Assembly (NCBI GenBank): GCA_947302065.1
Contig: CAMYUO010000007.1
Coordinates: 1 to 15,919, forward strand
DNA from: an uncultured Clostridia bacterium
Lineage (GTDB): Bacteria; Bacillota; Clostridia; Oscillospirales; Ruminococcaceae
Length of the DNA: 15,919 bases
Direction of reading: 5' to 3'
Shown one piece after another: positions 6,918 through 14,353 of the stretch. The translations under genes and the position numbers were made by a program. The notes under the pieces were generated by a model. The model was not told where the DNA came from, searched no databases, and saw nothing but the letters and a program-made list of their open reading frames with translations. Within the stretch, counting starts at the first letter, position 1. Every line of letters starts with the position of its first letter.

Positions 6918-7592
6918 TCACGTTTCGATGATATAGCCGCTGCCGACACGGGTCTTTATCATATCGCTTATACCCAGCTCTGCAAGCTTTTTGCGCAGAC
7001 GTGTCACGTTGACGGTCAGCGTGTTTTCCTCGACATAGCTGTCCACTTGCCACAGTTTGAGCATCAGCGCATCACGGCTGACGATAGTGCCTTTGTTTTC
7101 AAGCAGCGTCTGCAGAATGCGGAACTCGTTCTTTGTAAGCTCGAGCGTTTTGCCCTCAAAGCTCACGGTCGAATCGCCAAGGTCGAGCACCAGACCTGCG
7201 TGCGAAAGTATCGGTGCAGGCTGTGCCATCTCATAGCATCTGCGCATAACGGCTTGTATTTTTGCAACGAGCACCGACGGGTCAACAGGCTTTGGGATAA
7301 AATCGTCCGCACCCATATTCATTGCCATAACGATGTTCATATTATCCGATGCAGATGAAAGAAAGACTATCGGAACTTTTGATATCTTTCTTATCTGTCT
7401 GCACCAATGGTAGCCGTTGAAAAACGGCAGGGTTATATCCATAAGGACAAGGTGAGGCTTTATCTGTTCAAACTCGCCCGTGACATCGTCAAGGCGTGCT
7501 GCGCAGCAGACCTCATAGTCCCACGCAGAAATTGCAGTTTTCAGCGCCTGCGCAAGCGCTGCGTCGTCTTCGACTATATAGATCTTATACAT
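6918..7592 (-). CDS. OmpR/BceR-family response regulator
   Basis: This is the DNA-binding partner of the adjacent kinase. The 224 residues comprise a receiver domain with the acidic pair in VEDD (8-10), the phospho-acceptor Asp52 in LVLMDITLP, the switch Ser at about 79-80 and the conserved Lys101 in FIPKP. A winged-helix domain follows, with the family segments ELTKNEFRIL, SRDALMLKLW and NTLTVNVTRLRKKL, ending VGSGYIIET. All catalytic residues are intact. The start ATG 7592 has AGGAG 6 nt upstream, and the gene begins 15 nt after the yfhO-type gene, so the three genes form one transcript. Its probable target is the repeat-bearing promoter near 5548-5616. Confidence 0.94.
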   Translation of the reverse strand: MYKIYIVEDDAALAQALKTAISAWDYEVCCAARLDDVTGEFEQIKPHLVLMDITLPFFNGYHWCRQIRKISKVPIVFLSSASDNMNIVMAMNMGADDFIPKPVDPSVLVAKIQAVMRRCYEMAQPAPILSHAGLVLDLGDSTVSFEGKTLELTKNEFRILQTLLENKGTIVSRDALMLKLWQVDSYVEENTLTVNVTRLRKKLAELGISDMIKTRVGSGYIIET

Positions 7593-7607
7593 TCTGTTCT
7601 CCTGAGT

Positions 7608-10322
7608 TTACGGTGCAGGCTCGGAGTGAGGTCCTGTACAGTTTATTATCACCGGATAGATATAGATGACGATGAAAACAAGTGTGCCGATAACGATGAC
7701 TGCACCACGGCAGACTGCATACACCACATCGTCAAGTTCGACTTTTTTGCGCAGCAGGTAGCTGCCGACGGCGACGAGCACACCGAACACCGACAGGCAT
7801 ATGCCTGCGGTCAGACCCATAGGCTCGGCAGTTATGCGTATATCGTTGGTTCCGTCCTTGAGGTCAAATGCGATAAAGTCGTCAAAGGCTTTTTCATAGC
7901 TTACCTTTTCGCCGTTTATCTCGACGTTGAACGTTTTTGAATATGGCACGAAAAGCACGCACTTATCGCCCTCGGAAGCCTCGCAGCTGCCCGAGATCAC
8001 GCCCTGCTTTTCGTCAAGGTCTGCACATCTTGCATTGCTTGTGACCTTATCGAGCTTATCCATATCAAGACCGTAAATGCCGAACGAGGTACACCTTACA
8101 TTCTTGAGCACCTCGACATCTATCTTGACCTGACAGTTCTCAAAAACACCGAGGCGGAGCAAGCCGTTTGATGCCTGCGAGGGATAACCCGTCTGGATAA
8201 CGGTATTGTTTATGGTTATGGTAAAGCTGCCGTTGATATCCTCATAGAGATTTGAGGAGAGCTTATCAAAGCAGTCAAAATATATGACCTGTCTGCCTCT
8301 GACAAAGAAGCTGTAATTCATTTCATTCGTTTTGCCAAACGGCATAAGCTCGATCTCGTCATCGTCCTGATCATAGATGACCTCGTTTGTGCTTTCGGGT
8401 TCATACTTAGTGATGATATCGTCCGAGTCGTTTTCTGCAAAGAGCGTGCGGTAGAGATCCTGCTGCACTTCAAAGCGGTCAAGGTCTTCAAAAGACTCCA
8501 TATCAGAGATATCCCTGTCGGTGATAAGACCGAGCCCGATATAATTCTCTCGCTCATAGACGCTGTACTTGTCGGTAGACACGACCGCCTTTTCCTCTGC
8601 GAGAGGTTCTCCTGCTATCTTGTACTTTACGCTGAAAAGCGCATCGGTAAACTCTGTACCGCCGTGTGAGCCGACTTCCATCCAGTAGGACGAATATCCG
8701 AGCTTTTTCATTGCATACATATATGCTCTGTCGGTGAGCGAGGTATAATGGCTGAGGCTGCGGTAGCTCATTGCTCCGATATTGTTGACATCAAAATGCT
8801 TGCCCGTGGTCTTTACACGGTAGAAGCTGTCGTCCTTTATCTTGCCGTCAAGAGCGAACACGCTGCGTGTTTCCTGTGCTTTTTCGATAGAATAGTCCTT
8901 GTTGCTGGTAACGTACATATTCAGCGCAGTTACCGACTGCGCCACGACAAAGCAGCCAAGCAGCACGGTGAACACACGCTTGCCGAGAAATCCTTTTTTG
9001 TAAAACAGGAAGATGACCGCAAAGGCTGCGGCAGCGACAAAGAAAATTTTAAACTCGATGCCAAGGAAAGTATCGTCAGACCACAGCGAACGTGAATAGT
9101 TCATTATCTTTGTCTCGTTGCGGCGAATAACGAGGTCTGTGAGCAGCACCGATGCACCTAACAGTGCAAAGCAGAACACGGGCAGGGTTATCCTGCCGAC
9201 CCTGGACTTGACGGGTGAAACTGCGATATGCTCGCTGCCGTCCTCGATGAACTGCGCTGAGCAGATAAGCATAAGAAATACTGTGATGAACGCATAGCGG
9301 CACGGGAATGACATATAGCTGCCCGTGTGCCACATAAGATTTATCGGCTCGGCATACATCGGTATCAGCATCAGCGTGAGCATTATCAGCATAGTGCTGT
9401 TTTGCTTTGTGCGCCTGCGCTTGTCGATGATGCAGACGGCGCAGATAACGATAGCGACAGTGCTGTATAACAGCAGTGCGGTTGCGGTCTGATGCTCAGA
9501 CAAAAAGCTCGTTGCTTTGAGGTTCTCGCTGATAGATGTGGTTCGTCCGCTGACGAAATACTGCAAAAGGCTGGGCAGCCACACGACTGCCGTGATGAGC
9601 GCAGCGATAAGGCTTCCGATAAGGAACAGAAAGCCTGCCTGCTTGTACTCATTTTTCTTGTCACGGACGCAGATGAGCGCAAAGAAAAGAATGCAGAAAA
9701 CGGCTATCATATAGCAGATGTAGTAATTCACGACTGCCATGATGCTGAGCGTTACAACGTAAGGCAGCAGCTTGTTTTTGGTTATCAGGCGGTGTATGCC
9801 TATCATCAGAAGCGGGAACAGATACATAACATCGAGCCAGATGCTGTTCTGATAATAGACCACGGCGTATCCGCAGAAAGCATACGAGATGCTGAGAAAT
9901 GCCGCAAAGAACGGCGAGAGCTTTTCAAAGCACTTTCTGAAAAACAGCATTGCCGTCATGCCCGCAGCCATAAGCTTGAGCATTGTCAGCACGTTTACGA
10001 ACAATACGAGATCCTGCTTGGGTACAACAAATGCCAGCAGATTGAGCGGACTTGCAACGAAAAAGAACACAACGCCTATCATGCTCATTCCGCCTGCGTT
10101 CTGCATATTCAGGAAAAATCCCGTTTTGCCCGAAAGAATATCTTCAAGGTTTGCGGTCATCGGGATGACCTGCTGGGTCATGTCACACCACGCTATCGTG
10201 CCGTTGCCGAACGGATAGTAACCTTTGACCATGAAAACCACCGAAATGATGATCATTATCACTATCGGCACGCCGATGAGAAAGCCCATATCCTTTATAA
10301 GCTGTTTTGTTTTATCGTTCAT
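7608..10322 (-). CDS. YfhO-family polytopic membrane protein (GT-C-like)
   Basis: The 904-residue protein has an N-terminal half rich in membrane helices (first at about 13-32, more than ten in all), a largely soluble beta-rich region at about 470-830, and closing helices near 840-900. The first extracellular loop carries WCDMTQQ with Asp47, matching the D..Q..P pattern of YfhO proteins, which have a GT-C glycosyltransferase-like fold. B. subtilis YfhO is linked to transfer of sugars from lipid carriers onto lipoteichoic acid. AGGAAAG 7 nt before ATG 10322 supports the start. It is the first gene of the operon with the response regulator and kinase, hinting that envelope glycosylation and peptide-stress sensing are coupled; that link is inference. 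Confidence 0.85.
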   Translation of the reverse strand: MNDKTKQLIKDMGFLIGVPIVIMIIISVVFMVKGYYPFGNGTIAWCDMTQQVIPMTANLEDILSGKTGFFLNMQNAGGMSMIGVVFFFVASPLNLLAFVVPKQDLVLFVNVLTMLKLMAAGMTAMLFFRKCFEKLSPFFAAFLSISYAFCGYAVVYYQNSIWLDVMYLFPLLMIGIHRLITKNKLLPYVVTLSIMAVVNYYICYMIAVFCILFFALICVRDKKNEYKQAGFLFLIGSLIAALITAVVWLPSLLQYFVSGRTTSISENLKATSFLSEHQTATALLLYSTVAIVICAVCIIDKRRRTKQNSTMLIMLTLMLIPMYAEPINLMWHTGSYMSFPCRYAFITVFLMLICSAQFIEDGSEHIAVSPVKSRVGRITLPVFCFALLGASVLLTDLVIRRNETKIMNYSRSLWSDDTFLGIEFKIFFVAAAAFAVIFLFYKKGFLGKRVFTVLLGCFVVAQSVTALNMYVTSNKDYSIEKAQETRSVFALDGKIKDDSFYRVKTTGKHFDVNNIGAMSYRSLSHYTSLTDRAYMYAMKKLGYSSYWMEVGSHGGTEFTDALFSVKYKIAGEPLAEEKAVVSTDKYSVYERENYIGLGLITDRDISDMESFEDLDRFEVQQDLYRTLFAENDSDDIITKYEPESTNEVIYDQDDDEIELMPFGKTNEMNYSFFVRGRQVIYFDCFDKLSSNLYEDINGSFTITINNTVIQTGYPSQASNGLLRLGVFENCQVKIDVEVLKNVRCTSFGIYGLDMDKLDKVTSNARCADLDEKQGVISGSCEASEGDKCVLFVPYSKTFNVEINGEKVSYEKAFDDFIAFDLKDGTNDIRITAEPMGLTAGICLSVFGVLVAVGSYLLRKKVELDDVVYAVCRGAVIVIGTLVFIVIYIYPVIINCTGPHSEPAP

Positions 10323-10378
10323 TATACATCTTTCCTATTTCATATTTTTTTGCCCTGCAAGGCACATACCTAAACGTA

Positions 10379-10407
10379 ATTATACTATATTCAAAGGCGT
10401 TTTGCAA
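10379..10407 (-). promoter_or_regulatory. Promoter of the yfhO-regulator-kinase operon
   Basis: On the minus strand, TTGCAA (10407-10402), a 17-bp spacer and a perfect TATAAT (10384-10379) lie 57 nt before the ATG. The -35 matches consensus at four of six positions. It is divergent from the csoR promoter, whose -35 is 35 bp away. Confidence 0.7.
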
Positions 10408-10441
10408 GTGCTTTGTGCAGAAAATGACAGATATTTGCGAC

Positions 10442-10470
10442 TTGACAAACACAACGAGCTGTGTTATACT
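10442..10470 (+). promoter_or_regulatory. Promoter of the csoR-copA operon
   Basis: A perfect -35 TTGACA (10442-10447), a 17-bp spacer and a -10 TATACT (10465-10470) give a near-consensus promoter, as expected for a gene controlled by a repressor. The start site should be near 10477. Confidence 0.85.
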
Positions 10471-10485
10471 AATCACAAAGAGAGG

Positions 10486-10500
10486 CACCCCCGGGGAGTG
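10486..10500 (+). promoter_or_regulatory. Candidate CsoR operator
   Basis: CACCCCCGGGGAGTG is an almost perfect 15-bp inverted repeat (one mismatched pair at positions 4/12) with the C- and G-tracts typical of CsoR-family operators. It sits just downstream of the predicted start site, where a bound repressor would block transcription. A longer GGGTG at 10502-10506 could pair with CACCC at 10486-10490 as an alternative symmetry. Confidence 0.6.
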
Positions 10501-10523
10501 TGGGTGACAAGGAGTGATGAACT

Positions 10524-10787
10524 ATGATGGCAGACAAGCAAAAGGTCAGCAAGCTGCTGCGCACAGCAAGAGGGCAGATCGACGGCATACTCAAAATGAT
10601 TGAGGAGGACAGATACTGCGTGGATATCTCAAATCAGCTGATGGCGACGCAGGCTGTGCTCAAAAAGGCGAATATGGAGGTACTGACAGCGCACTGCAAG
10701 GGCTGTGTGGCTGCGGCGGACACTGCCGAGGAAAAGGAAGAAAAGATCGACGAGATGATCTCGCTGCTTTCAAAGCTGATGAAATAG
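10524..10787 (+). CDS. csoR: CsoR-type copper-sensing repressor
   Basis: This small all-helical repressor releases operator DNA on binding Cu(I). The 87 residues carry the family ligand set Cys32, His57 and Cys61, with spacings of 25 and 4 identical to the C36-H61-C65 set of Mycobacterium CsoR. An extra Cys58 lies beside the His. The typical RTARGQIDGILKMIEEDRYC opening is present. The start is ATG 10524, 9 nt after AAGGAG (10509-10514); ATG 10527 is also possible. It is first in an operon with copA, 39 nt apart, and a candidate operator lies in its leader, implying autoregulation. Related sensors of nickel (RcnR) or formaldehyde (FrmR) are less likely given the ligand set and neighbour. Confidence 0.93.
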   Translation: MMADKQKVSKLLRTARGQIDGILKMIEEDRYCVDISNQLMATQAVLKKANMEVLTAHCKGCVAAADTAEEKEEKIDEMISLLSKLMK

Positions 10788-10793
10788 CGGTGT

Positions 10794-10810
10794 GCGCACG
10801 GCGGGTGCGC
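10794..10810 (+). other. Small hairpin between csoR and copA
   Basis: GCGCAC (10794-10799) pairs with GTGCGC (10805-10810) around GGCGG, just upstream of the weak copA ribosome site GAAAGG (10814-10819). It may modulate the csoR:copA expression ratio, but this is inference; the stem is short. Confidence 0.35.
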
Positions 10811-10826
10811 TTAGAAAGGCAAAGAA

Positions 10827-13343
10827 ATGAAACAAAGATTTGATGTAACGGGAATGACATGTTCGGCATGCAGCAGCAGAGTCGAAAAGAGCGTGAGCTG
10901 TCTTGACGGCGTGCAGCAGGTGCAGGTCAACCTGCTGACCAACAGCATGAGCGTTGAATATGACAGCGCAAAGCTCGATGACAGCGGCATTATCCGCGCT
11001 GTCACGGCGGCAGGCTACGGCGCATCCGTCAAGGGAAAGACGCAGAGAAAGAGCGCCGAAAAGAGCGCAGTTTCTGCGGCTGACGAGGCACGGCGTGCAA
11101 TGAAGTCACGCCTTATCTGGTCGTTCGTGTTTCTTATACCGCTGATGTATGTGTCGATGGGACATATGGTCGGGCTGCCGCTGCCGGGTTTTCTCTCGGG
11201 TGAGAAAAATGCCGTGAGCTACGCATTTGCGCAGTTTTTGCTGTGTCTGCCTGTGGCATATATCAATTTTGGTTACTACTCACGGGGATTTCGGAACCTG
11301 TTCCGCCTGTCTCCGAATATGGATTCGCTGATAGCCGTCGGCTCGGCGGCGTCGATAATCTACGGCATCTTCGGCATATTCCGCATGAGCCACGGCATTT
11401 CACACGGCGAGAGCGAGATAGTCCACACATATATGCACGATCTGTATTTTGAATCTTCTGTGATGATACTTGTGCTGGTCAACCTCGGAAAATATCTCGA
11501 GGCACGCTCAAAGAGCAAGACCAGCGAGGCTGTCACGGCGCTTATGGATCTGTCACCGAAAACGGCGGTCGTTGAGCGTGACGGACAGGAGATCGAAATT
11601 CCTGCTGAGGAGCTTGAAAAGGGCGACATAGTGATAGTCCGTGCGGGCGAGAGCATCGCCTGCGACGGCATCGTGACCGAGGGAACGGCGGCTGTCGACC
11701 AGTCGGCTATCACAGGCGAGAGCATACCCGTCGAAAAAACTGTCGGCGACAAGGTCATCAGCGCAACGATAAGCAAAAGCGGTCTGCTGAAAATCAGAGC
11801 GACACATGTCGTCACAGACACCACGCTTTCAAAGATAATCTCGCTGGTGGATGAGGCATCAAGCTCAAAAGCGCCTATCGCACGCACCGCCGACAAGATC
11901 GCAGGCGTGTTCGTGCCGATAGTCATGCTCATCGCACTGACTGTGGCAGGCATATGGCTGCTCGTCGGCGCAGAGGCTGAATTTGCGCTGTCCTGCGCAA
12001 TATCGGTGCTCGTGATAAGCTGTCCGTGTGCGCTGGGTCTTGCGACACCAGTGGCGATAATGGTCGGCACGGGCAAAGGCGCAGAAAACGGCATACTGAT
12101 AAAATCGGGCGAAGCGCTCGAAACGCTGCACAGCGCATCGGCTGTCGTGCTCGACAAAACGGGAACGGTCACAACCGGCAAGCCCTATGTTACAGCCGTT
12201 TACCCGATAGATGCAAGCGAGAGCGAACTGCTGAGCGTGGCATACACACTTGAAAACGGCAGCGAGCACCCGCTGGCAAAGGCAGTCTGCGAACACTGCA
12301 AGGGCAGGGAGCTTTTGCAGCTCAGCGGATTTGAAACTCACTCGGGACTCGGCGTAAGCGGAATCATCGGCGGCGAGAGGTTCTTTGCAGGCAATGAAAG
12401 ATTTTTGCGTGCGCAGGGCGTCTGGAAAGAAAGCGATGCAGTAAGAGCCGCAATTGAAAAGAGCGCAACTCCCCTGCTGTTTGCAAGCGAAAAGAAGCTG
12501 CTCGGCGTTATCGCAGCCGACGATATGATAAAGCTTGACAGCGCTGCGGCGGTGGCTGAACTCAAACGCAGAGGCATCGAGGTCGTGCTGCTCACGGGCG
12601 ACAACGAGGCAGCCGCACAGCGTGTCGGCGCACAGATCGGCGCAGACAAGGTCATCGCAGAGGTGCTGCCTGCCGATAAGGACAAGGCGGTGGCGCAGCT
12701 TCAGGCGCAGGGAAAGATAACGGCGATGGTCGGCGACGGAATAAACGATGCGCCTGCACTTGCAAGGGCAGATGTCGGCATAGCTATCGGCGCAGGCACG
12801 GACATTGCTATCGAAAGTGCAGATGCGGTGCTGATGAACAGCTCGCTGTTCGATGTGGTCACGGCGATTGACCTCAGCCGCAGTGTTCTGCGCAACATCA
12901 GGCAGAATCTTTTCTGGGCGCTGTTTTACAACTGCCTTGCGATACCGATAGCCGCAGGTGCGCTGTATCACGCATTTTCGATAAAGCTCAGCCCGATGAT
13001 AGGCGCTGCTGCAATGAGCCTCAGCAGCATTTTTGTAGTAAGCAACGCTTTGAGGCTAAGGCGTTTCAAGGCGGTAAAAAGCCCTGTTCAGCAGGCAGCC
13101 GAACAGACGGCAATAAACATCAAGGAGGAAACATCAATGGCAGTTTACACAATGAAGATCAAGGGAATGATGTGTCAGCACTGCGTGGCACACGTCAAAA
13201 AAGCACTCGAGGGCACAGGCGCACAGGCAGATGTCGATCTTGACAAGGGCGAGGCACGCATCACGGCGGGTGCGGATATTTCCGCAGAAACGCTGAAAAA
13301 GGCTGTCACCGATGCAGGCTACGAAGTGACCGGACTTGAATAG
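10827..13343 (+). CDS. copA: Cu(I)-exporting P1B-type ATPase with C-terminal CopZ-like domain
   Basis: This is a plasma-membrane copper efflux pump. The 838-residue protein has an N-terminal HMA domain with GMTCSAC (Cys12, Cys15), TGES in the actuator domain (296-299), the ion-binding CPC motif (399-401), the phosphorylation site DKTGT (Asp443), the HP motif (His481) and GDGIND (636-641). YN in helix 7 and MSLSS in helix 8 are the copper-specific P1B-1 signatures. Unusually, after the last helix and a linker at about 750-770, a second HMA domain follows with MMCQHC (Cys783, Cys786). The ATG for residue 771 has AAGGAGG 8 nt upstream, so a free chaperone may also be made. The 13354 gene follows 10 nt later. 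Confidence 0.96.
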   Translation: MKQRFDVTGMTCSACSSRVEKSVSCLDGVQQVQVNLLTNSMSVEYDSAKLDDSGIIRAVTAAGYGASVKGKTQRKSAEKSAVSAADEARRAMKSRLIWSFVFLIPLMYVSMGHMVGLPLPGFLSGEKNAVSYAFAQFLLCLPVAYINFGYYSRGFRNLFRLSPNMDSLIAVGSAASIIYGIFGIFRMSHGISHGESEIVHTYMHDLYFESSVMILVLVNLGKYLEARSKSKTSEAVTALMDLSPKTAVVERDGQEIEIPAEELEKGDIVIVRAGESIACDGIVTEGTAAVDQSAITGESIPVEKTVGDKVISATISKSGLLKIRATHVVTDTTLSKIISLVDEASSSKAPIARTADKIAGVFVPIVMLIALTVAGIWLLVGAEAEFALSCAISVLVISCPCALGLATPVAIMVGTGKGAENGILIKSGEALETLHSASAVVLDKTGTVTTGKPYVTAVYPIDASESELLSVAYTLENGSEHPLAKAVCEHCKGRELLQLSGFETHSGLGVSGIIGGERFFAGNERFLRAQGVWKESDAVRAAIEKSATPLLFASEKKLLGVIAADDMIKLDSAAAVAELKRRGIEVVLLTGDNEAAAQRVGAQIGADKVIAEVLPADKDKAVAQLQAQGKITAMVGDGINDAPALARADVGIAIGAGTDIAIESADAVLMNSSLFDVVTAIDLSRSVLRNIRQNLFWALFYNCLAIPIAAGALYHAFSIKLSPMIGAAAMSLSSIFVVSNALRLRRFKAVKSPVQQAAEQTAINIKEETSMAVYTMKIKGMMCQHCVAHVKKALEGTGAQADVDLDKGEARITAGADISAETLKKAVTDAGYEVTGLE
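13122..13128 (+). promoter_or_regulatory. Internal Shine-Dalgarno within copA
   Basis: AAGGAGG (13122-13128) lies 8 nt before an in-frame ATG at 13137. It is better than the site of copA itself (GAAAGG). In the copA frame it is translated as part of the linker NIKEETSM, directly before the C-terminal HMA domain. Confidence 0.7.
13137..13343 (+). CDS. Possible separately translated CopZ-like copper chaperone
   Basis: This is an in-frame internal start within copA that would give a 68-residue HMA protein beginning MAVYTMKIKGMMCQHC. Cys13 and Cys16 form the MxCxxC metal site; the length and the ferredoxin-like pattern ending in DAGYEV match free CopZ/Atx1 chaperones, which carry Cu(I) to the pump. 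The strong ribosome site, correct 8-nt spacing and exact domain boundary all support independent translation. The sequence cannot show whether the free protein, the fusion or both accumulate. A parallel exists in E. coli, where a truncated CopA(Z) is made by frameshifting. A fused-only domain, with the ribosome site a relic of a former separate copZ gene, is the alternative. Confidence 0.55.
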   Translation: MAVYTMKIKGMMCQHCVAHVKKALEGTGAQADVDLDKGEARITAGADISAETLKKAVTDAGYEVTGLE

Positions 13344-13353
13344 GTGAAGCGCT

Positions 13354-13944
13354 ATGAACGAATGGGATAAGGCACAGGCAGGGTATCTTTACGATGCCAA
13401 TTACGATGAGAAGCTGATAAAAGAGCGGACACGGTGTGCGGATCTTTGCTATGAATTCAACCGCTGCAAGCCGTCTGACACGGCACGGCGTGACGAGCTT
13501 ATCAGGCAGATCCTGCACAGCACAAAGGGCAATGTCACTGTAACTGCGCCGTTTTACTGCGATTACGGCAACATCTGCGTCGGCGAGAACTTTTACACCA
13601 ACTACAATGTTGTGGTGCTCGACGGTGCGAGGGTGACGTTCGGCGACAACGTATTCATTGCGCCGAACTGCGTATTTACGACGGCAGGGCACGCACTCGA
13701 CACCGAGCAGCGAAACAAAGGTCTGGAAATAGCCCTGCCGATAACGGTCGGCGACAACGTCTGGATAGGCGCAAATGTGACCGTTCTGCCTGGCGTGACG
13801 ATAGGCTCGGGCACGGTCATCGGCGCAGGCAGCGTGGTGACAAAGGATATCCCCAGCGGTGTGATAGCCGTCGGCAACCCTTGCCGTGTGCTGCGAGAGA
13901 TAACCGATGAGGACAAAAACAAATACCCAGTTTACACGGAATAA
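13354..13944 (+). CDS. Maltose/galactoside-type O-acetyltransferase (hexapeptide repeat)
   Basis: This cytoplasmic enzyme transfers acetyl from acetyl-CoA to a sugar hydroxyl. The 196 residues have the Mac N-terminal helix region (about 1-60, with AGYLYDANYDEKLIKERTR) and then left-handed beta-helix hexapeptide repeats (for example VTFGDNVFI, ITVGDNVWIGANVTV, TIGSGTVIGAGSVVTKDI). The catalytic His lies in FTTAGHALD, and the ending VIAVGNPCRVLREI is typical of the LacA/Maa/NodL family. The start ATG 13354 has AGGTGA 6 nt upstream, overlapping the copA stop region, so translation is probably coupled. Its acceptor is unknown; LacA versus Maa cannot be separated here. Its place in a copper operon has no clear functional explanation. 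Confidence 0.9.
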   Translation: MNEWDKAQAGYLYDANYDEKLIKERTRCADLCYEFNRCKPSDTARRDELIRQILHSTKGNVTVTAPFYCDYGNICVGENFYTNYNVVVLDGARVTFGDNVFIAPNCVFTTAGHALDTEQRNKGLEIALPITVGDNVWIGANVTVLPGVTIGSGTVIGAGSVVTKDIPSGVIAVGNPCRVLREITDEDKNKYPVYTE

Positions 13945-13948
13945 CAGC

Positions 13949-13986
13949 AAAAAAATGACCGCACGGGCTTTGGAACCTGTGCGGTC
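13949..13986. terminator. Shared terminator between converging transcripts
   Basis: An 11-position stem (13957-13967 with 13976-13986, loop CTTTGGAA) has one G-U pair in plus RNA. Seven As at 13949-13955 give a T7 run on the minus strand, so it is a good terminator for the HPt gene, whose stop is 8 nt away. In the plus direction it is followed by TTGAATTTTC, a weaker tail, and would serve the acetyltransferase end of the copper operon. Confidence 0.8.
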
Positions 13987-13994
13987 TTGAATTT

Positions 13995-14336
13995 TCATAT
14001 GGTTTTGATTGTCTGCATGAACATCTGCATCCTGCGGTAGCTTTCAAGCAGAGTTTCCGTACAGCTGCCCGAGCGCAGCGGCTCAACTATCGCAACGCAG
14101 TCGTTATATATCGGAGTCATGCCCATATTGGCGTAGACGCCTTTGAGCATGTGTGCGTAATGGAATGCGCTGTTTACATCGCTTTTACTGAGCGCATCAC
14201 CGAGCTTATCAAAGTTATCGTCGGTGAGCATCTGTTCAAAGCAGATGAAATAGAGCTGTTTGTCGCCCATAAAGCGTTCAAGCGCTGCGTCGATATCACA
14301 GCCGAGCGCTTTGAGCTTTTTTATCCTTTCGTCCAT
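13995..14336 (-). CDS. Standalone histidine phosphotransfer (HPt) protein
   Basis: This is a cytoplasmic phosphorelay intermediate. The 113 residues form a helical HPt domain with the motif HMLKGVYANMG at 62-72, matching the family's HxLKGxxxxxG; His62 is the expected phospho-acceptor. No catalytic or output domain is present. AGGAG (14348-14344) lies 7 nt before ATG 14336, and the gene starts 17 nt after the stop of the upstream receiver-containing protein, so the two are surely co-transcribed. The likely job is to pass phosphate to or from that receiver or a hybrid kinase elsewhere; no kinase for it is seen in the window. Confidence 0.85.
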   Translation of the reverse strand: MDERIKKLKALGCDIDAALERFMGDKQLYFICFEQMLTDDNFDKLGDALSKSDVNSAFHYAHMLKGVYANMGMTPIYNDCVAIVEPLRSGSCTETLLESYRRMQMFMQTIKTI

Positions 14337-14353
14337 AAGCGCTCTCCTTTCGC

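Noticed and set aside
9492..10373. Plus-strand 293-codon frame opposite the yfhO-type gene
   Set aside because: Highly charged, His/Cys/Lys-rich translation typical of an antisense shadow; the yfhO family match on the other strand is convincing.
11865..12971. Minus-strand 368-codon frame opposite copA
   Set aside because: It mirrors the conserved P-type ATPase core; no ribosome site and no domain.
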